From: Caulobacter radicis
Lineage (GTDB): Bacteria; Pseudomonadota; Alphaproteobacteria; Caulobacterales; Caulobacteraceae
Assembly (NCBI RefSeq): GCF_003094615.1
Contig: NZ_QDKO01000014.1
Location: 1 to 64,000, forward strand
Direction of reading: 5' to 3'
Length of the DNA stretch: 64,000 nt
Under the pieces are notes generated by a model. The model searched no databases. It had not been told where the DNA came from and was given only the letters and a program-made list of their open reading frames with translations. Positions 57,563 to 64,000 of this stretch are shown here, one piece after another. The position numbers and the translations under genes are program-made. Each line of letters opens with the position of its first letter. Position 1 is the first letter of the stretch.

Positions 57563-59554
57563 TCAGGCCTCTTCCATCTTCCGCGCCTGGATCCGGCACC
57601 AGCCGTAGAGGCCGGCGACCACCACGGCCGCGACGATGATGGCGATGATCATGCCCAGGTGCTCGGGCGGCGGGTTGGCGATGGCCAGGGGCGCGCCCTT
57701 GTTGGTCGAGACGATCAGCAGGGCCAGGGCCACGTTGAACAGGCTCTCGCCGACGATGAAGCCCGAGGCGATCAGCACGCCCAGGCGCTTGGCGACCTCG
57801 GCCTTGCGGTCCTTGGAGACCACGCGCTCGAAGATCCAGCCGGCGACGGCGCCGACCACCACCGGGGCGGTGACGGCGCTGGGCAGGTAGATGGCCAGGC
57901 CCACGCCCAGCGGCGGCAGGCTGAAGCGGTCCTTGCTGGCGCGGCGCAGGACGATGTCGACCAGAACGAGGCCAAGGCCGATCAGGGCGCCGACGCCCAG
58001 CAGGTCCCATTGCAGGTTATGGCCGATGACGCCCTTGGCCAGGGTCGAGATCAGCGTCGCCTGCGGTGCGGCCAGCGGTTCGGCGCCGGGCACGACATTG
58101 AGGTTCGGCGCGCCGACGAAGCCGTTCGACTTGGCCAGCAGGTCGAGCACGAACGGAATGACGGTCGCGCCCGACAGCACGCCGATCACCAGGGCCGACT
58201 GCTGCTTCCACGGGGTGGCGTCGACCAGCTGGCCGGTCTTCAGGTCCTGCAGGTTGTCGTTGGCCACCACGGCCACGGCCAGGACGGTGGCGGTGACGTA
58301 GAGGGCGAAGGCGACCAGCGCCTTGGCGGCGTCCGGGCCGATCAGGCCGCGGCCGATGGCCCCGACCAGCAGCGAGGCGCCCAGCACTGTCAGGATGGCG
58401 ATGCCCGAGACCGGGCTGTTGGACGAGCCGATCAGGCCGGCCATGTAGCCGCAGACGGCGGCGGCCAGCAGGCCGGCGAACACCAGGTAGGCGACGGCGG
58501 CGATGGTCAGCGGCAGGGCGAGAGCGCCGGCCGGACCGCCCAGGGCGAAGGCGGCCAGCAGCCAGCCGGCCGGGGCCAGCAGGGCGACAGACACCAGGCC
58601 GACGACGAACAGCGGGATGTCCTGCTCGACGCGCGGCAGGTCGCCGCCGCCCGAACGGCGGGCCTTGCCGGCCTCGAAGGCCGAAACCAGGCCGCGCCAG
58701 ATCGGCACGACCAGCTTGCCCAGGGTCCAGATGGCGGCAGCGCCGATGACGCCGGCGCCCAGGAAACGCACCTTGGTGGCCCAGACGGTCAGGGCGTGGT
58801 CGGCGACGCTGGCGCCGGCCTCGGCGGGGAACACGCCGGTCAGGATCGGCACCAGCACGGCCCAGGCGATGAACAGGCCGGTGAACATGGCGATGCCGAC
58901 GGTGATGCCCATCAGGTGGCCCGCGCCCATCAGGGCCAGCGAGCTCGACGCGCCGATGCCGGTCGCGCCCTTGCCGACCTTGACGAAGGCGGCGACCTCG
59001 GCGGCGAAGATCTTGGCCGCGCCAAGCGCGGCGAAGGCGGCCGAGGCCAGGGTGCCGGCGATCACGGCCCACAGGCCCGCCTTGCCCTCGGCCGCGCCTT
59101 CACGCGAACCCGAACCGACCTTCAGCACCTCGGCGGCGGCGACGCCTTCCGGGTAGGGCAGGGGCGAGTTGGTGACCAGGGCCCGGCGCAGCGGGATCGT
59201 GTACATCACGCCCAGGATGCCGCCGACGGCGCAGATGCCGAAGGTGGCCAGGAACGGGATGTCCGACCACCAGCCGATCATCAAGAGGCCCGGCAGCACG
59301 AAGATCACCGACGACAGCGTGCCCGCGGCCGAGGCGATCGTCTGGACGATGTTGTTTTCCTGGATGGTCGAGGTGCGGAAGAACCGCAGCAGGGCCATCG
59401 AGATCACCGCGGCCGGGATCGAGGTGGCGAAGGTCAGGCCGACCTTCAGTCCCAGATAGACCTGGGCGGCCGTGAAGACGACGGTGATGAGGATGCCCAG
59501 TATCACGCCGCGGAGCGTGAACTCCGAGCGCGGGGCGGCGGTGATATCGGACAT
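57563..59554 (-). CDS. OPT-family oligopeptide/metal-chelate transporter
   Basis: 663 residues, about 15 membrane segments. OPT-family marks: FTLRGVILGILITVVFTAAQVYLGLKVGLTF at the start (quoted as family pattern in parts), FVLPGLLMIGWW, VPHHLQW-like GHNLQWDLL and PFVLDLLAK. Imports peptides or metal-chelates with protons. Single gene between two terminators. Confidence 0.92.
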   Translation of the reverse strand: MSDITAAPRSEFTLRGVILGILITVVFTAAQVYLGLKVGLTFATSIPAAVISMALLRFFRTSTIQENNIVQTIASAAGTLSSVIFVLPGLLMIGWWSDIPFLATFGICAVGGILGVMYTIPLRRALVTNSPLPYPEGVAAAEVLKVGSGSREGAAEGKAGLWAVIAGTLASAAFAALGAAKIFAAEVAAFVKVGKGATGIGASSSLALMGAGHLMGITVGIAMFTGLFIAWAVLVPILTGVFPAEAGASVADHALTVWATKVRFLGAGVIGAAAIWTLGKLVVPIWRGLVSAFEAGKARRSGGGDLPRVEQDIPLFVVGLVSVALLAPAGWLLAAFALGGPAGALALPLTIAAVAYLVFAGLLAAAVCGYMAGLIGSSNSPVSGIAILTVLGASLLVGAIGRGLIGPDAAKALVAFALYVTATVLAVAVVANDNLQDLKTGQLVDATPWKQQSALVIGVLSGATVIPFVLDLLAKSNGFVGAPNLNVVPGAEPLAAPQATLISTLAKGVIGHNLQWDLLGVGALIGLGLVLVDIVLRRASKDRFSLPPLGVGLAIYLPSAVTAPVVVGAVAGWIFERVVSKDRKAEVAKRLGVLIASGFIVGESLFNVALALLIVSTNKGAPLAIANPPPEHLGMIIAIIVAAVVVAGLYGWCRIQARKMEEA

Positions 59555-59655
59555 GCGGGTTCCGCAAACAGTTAAGGCGGCCGGACCTTGCCGTCCGACC
59601 GCCTCATACTCAAGCCCGGAAGGGCATATGCTGTTACAAAATCACAGAATTAGGG

Positions 59656-60423
<768 letters not shown>

Positions 60424-60444
60424 CAAAGCCTCCATTCAGGCATG

Positions 60445-60476
60445 AAAAAAGGACGAGGCCGTAAGGCGTCGTCCTT
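60445..60476 (-). terminator. intrinsic terminator just upstream of phoH
   Basis: On the minus strand AAGGACGA (from 60476 down) pairs with TCGTCCTT around an inner GCC/GGC pair and a four-base loop, then six U. It ends 22 bases before the phoH start, so it either ends an upstream RNA or attenuates phoH. Confidence 0.75.
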
Positions 60477-60747
60477 GGATCGATGGGCGGAGCAGAAGAC
60501 GGAGCCGCAGGCGCGGCCGGGCGGCTCGGTGGAGCCCCAGGAAGGCGGTGCTGTACGCCGGAACGCCGAACGCAAGACCCTGTTCTCCGTCGTCAGGAGG
60601 CCGCGGTCGGTATGGTCCGCGGCGGATACGGAAGGAAAGTCCCCCGATGAAGGGATGTTCCATGCCGAATCACCGGATTTACAATGGGGTGATTATGGTT
60701 TCTGAGCGATTAAGTTTTTGCGTGGCGAAAGAACACGGGGTGCACGG
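60477..60747 (-). ncRNA. candidate phoH leader or small RNA
   Basis: About 220-270 bases between the divergent phoH and carbonic-anhydrase genes. Minus-strand reading gives an open frame (60436-60663) with poor codon use and no credible protein. The RNA would fold into several hairpins (CCGCGG/CCGCGG near 60615, GGCTC-CACC-GAGCC near 60520, GCCGC-GCCT-GCGGC near 60505) and end at the terminator. Fits a structured leader or small RNA of about 230 bases. No known family recognised; a promoter is not clear. Confidence 0.35.
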
Positions 60748-61275
60748 ATGACTGTCTATTCGTTGGGCGATATCGCGCCGGATCTTCCGCCGCAGGACGA
60801 ATATTGGATCGCCCCGACCGCCAGCGTGATGGGCAATGTCGTGCTCAAGCAGAACGCCAGCGTCTGGTGGGGCGCGGTGGTGCGCGGCGACAACGACCCG
60901 ATCACCATCGGCGAGAACAGCAATATCCAGGACGGTTCGGTGCTGCACACCGACGCCGGAATCCCACTGACCATCGGCGCCAACGTCACGGTCGGCCACA
61001 TGGTCATGCTGCACGGCTGCACGATCGGCGACGGCTCGCTGATCGGCATCGGCTCGATCATCCTCAATGGCGCGAAGATCGGGAAGAACTGCCTGATCGG
61101 CGCCGGCGCTCTGATCACCGAGGGCAAGGAGATCCCCGACAACTCGATGGTCGTCGGCGCTCCGGGCAAGATCATCCGCGAGGTCAGCGAGCACCAGGCG
61201 ATGATCCTGCAGGCCTCGGCCCTGCACTATGTGCAGAACTGGAAGCGCTATCGCGCCGGCCTGAAGGCCATTTGA
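60748..61275 (+). CDS. gamma-class carbonic anhydrase-like hexapeptide protein
   Basis: 175 residues from ATG at 60748; the longer frame to 60718 is not family-like. Left-handed beta-helix: [20 protein letters not shown], then zinc histidines in [16 protein letters not shown], then [21 protein letters not shown]. Similar to YrdA/CaiE-type and mitochondrial complex I gamma-CA proteins. Zinc-ligand histidines present; activity not certain. Followed by a perfect 14-bp hairpin. Confidence 0.9.
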   Translation: MTVYSLGDIAPDLPPQDEYWIAPTASVMGNVVLKQNASVWWGAVVRGDNDPITIGENSNIQDGSVLHTDAGIPLTIGANVTVGHMVMLHGCTIGDGSLIGIGSIILNGAKIGKNCLIGAGALITEGKEIPDNSMVVGAPGKIIREVSEHQAMILQASALHYVQNWKRYRAGLKAI

Positions 61276-61288
61276 CAGAGGAAAAGCG

Positions 61289-61328
61289 CAGGAGCGCCGC
61301 CCGGAGGGGGGGATGGGCGGCGCTCCTG
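61289..61328 (+). terminator. 14-bp GC hairpin after the carbonic anhydrase gene
   Basis: CAGGAGCGCCGCCC at 61289-61302 pairs exactly with GGGCGGCGCTCCTG at 61315-61328. No U-tract follows, so termination would need help; a second A/T-flanked hairpin lies at about 61503-61529 (AAAATC ... GATTTT). Confidence 0.6.
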
Positions 61329-61804
61329 TCAGACCCGCGCAAGGGGCTTGAGCGCGGGGCCTTCTCACGGCGGCGGCGGGACTGTCGCCGGCGTGGAAGT
61401 CGGACGGACCGGGAAGGCGCTCTCCACGAAGCCGCCGGTCGATCTGATGACCGGCATGATGGCGGCCCGCCCTTCCGATCGGATTAAGGTTGAGTTCGCG
61501 CAAAATCAGTAACGGTGTTCCGTGATTTTCCGGGGGGAAGCGCGGGCGAAAACCTCGTCATCCAGGCCTGGGTCCATGGAGCTCGCCTTAGGGGCGAGTC
61601 GTCTTCGTAATTTCCGGATAGAACGAGGCCGGTTGGGGTCGTTTCATCCATTCCGCGGGCCGTTCGGGTCTCCTGAAGGCTCGGCCTGCGGCAATATGAC
61701 CAGAAGGCCGCCGTGGGCTTTCGCGGTTCGCGAGCGCCTGGGCATTTGTTGAGGGATCGGGCCGCGCCCGGCGTATTGTCCTGTCGAGAGCCAGGGAAAC
61801 CGAC
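61329..61804. other. gene-free upstream region of the metal-sensing operon
   Basis: About 475 bases with no normal-looking ORF on either strand. Contains a weak hairpin at 61503-61529 and the predicted ECF promoter at 61748-61775. The minus-strand open frames here continue across the downstream genes and are shadows. Confidence 0.55.
61748..61775 (+). promoter_or_regulatory. predicted ECF-sigma promoter of the CnrYXH-like operon
   Basis: GTTGAGGGA (61748-61756), 15 bases, then CGTA (61772-61775), 29 bases before the ATG at 61805. The identical two blocks with the same spacing occur upstream of copA at 63106-63133. Such -35/-10 pairs with CGTA are typical of ECF promoters. Confidence 0.65.
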
Positions 61805-62086
61805 ATGAGCGAACAGCTCGACCACTTGATCGAAGCGATGCGGCGCCAGCCGCAGGCCCGGCTGGACGGCCTGGAGGGGCGGGTCTGGGCGCGGATCGAC
61901 GCCTTGCGCCAGCCGTCCAGGATGCTGCTGACGCCGCTGCGGGCCGCGGCGGTGGTGGCCGCCCTGGGGATCGGCATGATCGGCGGCAACCTCGCCACCA
62001 CCTCGACGACGAGCAGGCCGGTCGAGATCGCGGCCTTTTCGGTCGACGCCCACCTGGCGCCGTCGACCCTGCTGGATGGTCGGTGA
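61805..62086 (+). CDS. CnrY-like membrane anti-sigma factor candidate
   Basis: 93 residues. A charged cytoplasmic N-terminus (SEQLDHLIEAMRRQPQARLD) with short helices, one membrane segment (about 44-62, AAAVVAALGIGMIGGNLA) and a short periplasmic tail. Size, topology and position as first gene before a CnrX-like sensor and an ECF sigma factor match CnrY, the anti-sigma factor of the Cnr system. Sequence identity to CnrY is not obvious. Overlaps the next gene. Confidence 0.62.
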   Translation: MSEQLDHLIEAMRRQPQARLDGLEGRVWARIDALRQPSRMLLTPLRAAAVVAALGIGMIGGNLATTSTTSRPVEIAAFSVDAHLAPSTLLDGR

Positions 62087-62523
62087 TGGCGGTCTCGCGT
62101 GGCGCGGTATTGACCGTGGTGCTGGCCCTGGCGGCCGGGATCGGCGGCGGCTGGCTCGGCTCTGGCCACCTGTTTCCCAAGCGCGAGGCGCCGTCGCTGC
62201 ACGACGTCGTCCACAACGAACTGAAGCTGACCGCCGAGCAGGACCGCCGCATCGAGGCGCTGGAGCAGGACTTCGCCGTGCGCCGGCGCGCGCGGGAGGC
62301 CGAGCTGCGGGCCGCCAACGCCCAGCTGGCCGCCGCCATCCAGGCCCGCCACGAATACACGCCCGAGGTCGCCGCGGCGGTCGAGCGCTTCCACGTGGCG
62401 ATGGGGACCCTGCAGAAGGAGACCGTCGAGCACGTTCTGGCCATGCGCAAGGAACTGACCCCGGCGCAGGCGGCCAAGTTCGATCGCCGCGTCAGCGAAG
62501 CGCTCACGCCCGAGACCCCGTGA
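62083..62523 (+). CDS. CnrX-like periplasmic metal sensor (heavy-metal resistance domain)
   Basis: 146 residues from GTG at 62083 (ATG 62086 equally possible; numbering from the latter). An N-terminal membrane anchor (VLTVVLALAAGIGGGWLG) precedes a helical periplasmic domain. Metal-site residues fall in the CnrX pattern: His39 and His43 (SLHDVVHNEL), Glu60, His116 and Met120 (VEHVLAMRKEL). By recollection the CnrX ligands are H42, H46, E63, H119 and M123, each offset by exactly three. Probably senses Ni, Co or Cu and releases the sigma factor through the CnrY-like protein. Overlaps the sigma gene (GTGA). Confidence 0.78.
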   Translation: MMAVSRGAVLTVVLALAAGIGGGWLGSGHLFPKREAPSLHDVVHNELKLTAEQDRRIEALEQDFAVRRRAREAELRAANAQLAAAIQARHEYTPEVAAAVERFHVAMGTLQKETVEHVLAMRKELTPAQAAKFDRRVSEALTPETP

Positions 62524-63089
62524 CCCCGACATCGGGCGACGACGACGGCGCGCTGGCCCGCAGGGCGGCGCGGGGCGACGACCTCGCCTTCAGCCTGCTC
62601 ATGCGCCGTCACAAGGGCAGGCTGCACGCCTTCGCCCGCCGCCATCTGGGCGACGCCGACGCGGCCCTCGACGTGGTGCAGGAAAGCTTCGTCGCCGCCT
62701 GGAAGGCGCTGGACCGCTATGATCCCGCGCGCCCGTTCTCGACGTGGCTGGCCGCCATCGCCCTGAACAAGTGCCGCGATCGCGGCCGACGCCTGAAGGT
62801 GCGGCGGCTGATCCTGGGCGAGCGCTCGATCGACGCCCCGGGAACCCCGGACTACGCCGACCCGGCGGCGGGGCCGGAGACACAGGCCCTGCGCTCGGAA
62901 CAGATGGCGCGGCTGGAGCGGGCGATCGCGCGGCTGCCCGACCAACTGAAGGAGCCGCTGATCCTGACCAGCCTGGAGGGGCTGTCGCAGCAGGAGGCGG
63001 CCGACCTGCTGAAGGTCAGCGCCAAGGCGGTGGAGACGCGCGTCTACCGGGCCCGCCGGCGACTGGCCGAATGGCTGGCCGAGGCCTGA
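62520..63089 (+). CDS. ECF sigma factor (CnrH-like)
   Basis: 189 residues from GTG at 62520. Sigma-70 region 2 (LHAFARRHLGDADAALDVVQ, ESFVAAWKALDRYDPARPF, STWLAAIALNKCRDRGRR) and region 4 (AIARLPDQLKEPLILTSLEG, SQQEAADLLKVSAKAVETRV) are both present, with a short linker. It is third in a Y-X-H-type operon and likely transcribes its own operon and copA from the shared promoter motif. Confidence 0.9.
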   Translation: MTPTSGDDDGALARRAARGDDLAFSLLMRRHKGRLHAFARRHLGDADAALDVVQESFVAAWKALDRYDPARPFSTWLAAIALNKCRDRGRRLKVRRLILGERSIDAPGTPDYADPAAGPETQALRSEQMARLERAIARLPDQLKEPLILTSLEGLSQQEAADLLKVSAKAVETRVYRARRRLAEWLAEA

Positions 63090-63105
63090 AACATTTTTCC
63101 GGGAC

Positions 63106-63133
63106 GTTGAGGGAAGGGCGCGCGGGGCGCGTA
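63106..63133 (+). promoter_or_regulatory. predicted ECF-sigma promoter of copA
   Basis: GTTGAGGGA (63106-63114), 15 bases, CGTA (63130-63133): the same two blocks as upstream of the sensor operon. The copA start codon follows 68 bases downstream. Confidence 0.65.
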
Positions 63134-63201
63134 GCATGGGACAAGACCGCGTCGTGTCCGCAAAGGGCGCTCCCCCCCGACGCGCCGTACGAAGGACTGA
63201 C

Positions 63202-64000
63202 ATGCGTATCCCCAGCGGGGCCCTGGACCGCCGCCGTTTCCTGCAATCCCTGGCGATCCTCGGCGGCGGCGCGGCGCTGGCCGACCTGCTGCCCGCCTGG
63301 GCGCGCACCGCGCAGGCGGGCGAACGCTCGCCCGCGGCGCTGAGCGGCGAGGACATCCGGCTGACGATCGGCCACACGTCCATCACGGTGGACGGCCGCG
63401 CCAGCCACGCGGTGACGATCAACGGGACCGTGCCAGGACCGCTGATCCGGCTGAAGGAAGGCCAGACCGTCCGCCTGCATGTCAGCAACGGCCTGGAGGA
63501 GGAGACCTCGATCCACTGGCACGGCCTGCTGGTGCCGTTCGAGATGGACGGCGTGCCGGGCGTCAGCTTCCCAGGGATCAAGCCGGGCGAGACCTTCGTC
63601 TACGAGTTCAAGGTCAAGCAGTCGGGGAGCTTCTGGTACCATAGCCACTCGGGCCTGCAGGAGCAGGTCGGGCACTACGGCCCGATGATCATCGATCCCG
63701 CAGGCGAGGACCCGGCAGCGTTCGATCGCGAGCATGTCGTGGTGCTGTCGGACCACACTCGCGTCCACCCGCATCAGATCTTCCGCCGGCTCAAGCAGCA
63801 GAGCGGCGCCTTCAACTTCCAGCGCCAGACGATCGCCGGCCTGCTGAAGGGCAGGGACCAGACCCTGGCCGAGCGCCTGGAATGGGGTCGGATGCTGATG
63901 GATCCGACCGACATCTCCGACGTCACCGGGGCGGCCTACACCTTCCTGATCAACGGCCGTGGCCCCAAGGACAACTGGACGGGCCTGTTCGCGCCCGGCG
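63202..64000 (+). CDS. copA: multicopper oxidase CopA, periplasmic copper resistance (partial, runs off the window)
   Basis: 266 residues visible of about 600 expected. Start ATG at 63202 has AAGGA six bases upstream. A twin-arginine signal (RRRFLQSLAILGGGAALADL) precedes the first cupredoxin domain with copper ligands HWHG (His105, His107) and HSHSG (His147, His149). The remainder fits CopA/PcoA, which oxidises Cu(I) in the periplasm. It follows the ECF module and shares its promoter motif, so induction by copper is likely. The C-terminal copper centres lie outside the window. Confidence 0.93.
   Translation, partial: MRIPSGALDRRRFLQSLAILGGGAALADLLPAWARTAQAGERSPAALSGEDIRLTIGHTSITVDGRASHAVTINGTVPGPLIRLKEGQTVRLHVSNGLEEETSIHWHGLLVPFEMDGVPGVSFPGIKPGETFVYEFKVKQSGSFWYHSHSGLQEQVGHYGPMIIDPAGEDPAAFDREHVVVLSDHTRVHPHQIFRRLKQQSGAFNFQRQTIAGLLKGRDQTLAERLEWGRMLMDPTDISDVTGAAYTFLINGRGPKDNWTGLFAPG

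Noticed and set aside
60640..60665. ggaaggaaagtcccc resemblance to an RNase P RNA core
   Set aside because: Only a short match to the P4-region consensus; the rest of the RNase P layout and length are missing.
60548..60751. 67-codon plus-strand ORF upstream of the carbonic anhydrase
   Set aside because: Poor codon composition, no ribosome binding site, and overlap with the hairpin-rich phoH leader region.
61484..63581. Long minus-strand frames over the ECF module and copA
   Set aside because: Serine/arginine-rich antisense of clearly recognisable sensor, sigma and oxidase genes.

Overview
The window is a stretch of a very GC-rich alphaproteobacterial chromosome, most likely Caulobacter or a close relative in the Caulobacterales. 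The clues are the strong G/C third-position bias, a TetR-AcrAB-NodT efflux locus, TonB-dependent nutrient uptake, a DUF3126 protein, a CHCC zinc-finger protein, a carboxynorspermidine polyamine pathway, and many copies of palindromic 'ctcccccttgaaggggag'-type intergenic repeats between convergent genes. It is mostly ordinary chromosome with one clear accessory island and several small stress, toxin and metal modules.

Layout. 0.4-2.8 kb: polyamine synthesis (carboxynorspermidine dehydrogenase and decarboxylase). 2.9-10.8 kb: a flavin reductase, then an RND efflux operon (outer-membrane channel, pump, adaptor, a 59-residue ORF) divergent from its TetR regulator, with two similar dyads between them. 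10.9-15.6 kb: tyrosine phosphatase, tRNA-Arg(ACG), gamma-glutamyltransferase, thioesterase, zinc-finger protein, ABC ATPase. 15.8-19.2 kb: a purine nucleoside salvage set (two exported PNP-fold proteins and an AzgA-type permease). 19.26-19.44 kb: tRNA-Arg(CCG) and a second, identical tRNA-Arg(ACG).

19.45-27.4 kb is the accessory island. A broken integrase fragment lies directly at the 3' end of tRNA-Arg, followed by a DUF1353 gene and a tightly coupled three-gene operon. That operon encodes a trypsin-like protease with a large C-terminal domain, a 1044-residue P-loop (STAND-like) NTPase, and a fusion of a trypsin-like protease with a DRGH-type non-specific DNA/RNA endonuclease. The genes overlap by 4 bp each and a perfect 20-bp dyad sits at the first start codon. 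This is the strongest candidate in the window for an uncharacterised anti-phage or abortive-infection system.

27.5-34.6 kb: a histidine kinase with two FixJ-like receivers, an alcohol dehydrogenase, an AraC regulator, a histidinol-dehydrogenase paralogue with an SDR enzyme, and tRNA-Leu(TAA). 34.6-40.8 kb: small hypothetical and regulatory genes, a CinA-like domain protein, SfsA, methionine aminopeptidase and a GntR regulator. 40.9-42.2 kb: an Xre/RES toxin-antitoxin pair. 42.3-47.8 kb: an uptake/catabolic operon (TonB receptor, MFS permease, RutA-like monooxygenase, RutB-like hydrolase). 47.8-54 kb: porin, SDR, QueF, nitroreductase, NUDIX, CysE, LysR, DUF3126. 54.1-54.8 kb: a Phd/VapC pair. 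54.8-57.5 kb: an MFS transporter divergent from a second TetR gene with operator-like sites resembling those of the efflux locus, plus a GNAT enzyme. 57.5-61.3 kb: OPT transporter, PhoH with a terminator in its upstream region, gamma-class carbonic anhydrase. 61.8-64 kb: a CnrY-CnrX-CnrH-like metal-sensing ECF sigma module ahead of a CopA multicopper oxidase cut by the window end; the operon and copA share a two-block promoter motif.

Long antisense ORFs in this GC-rich DNA are shadows and are left out.
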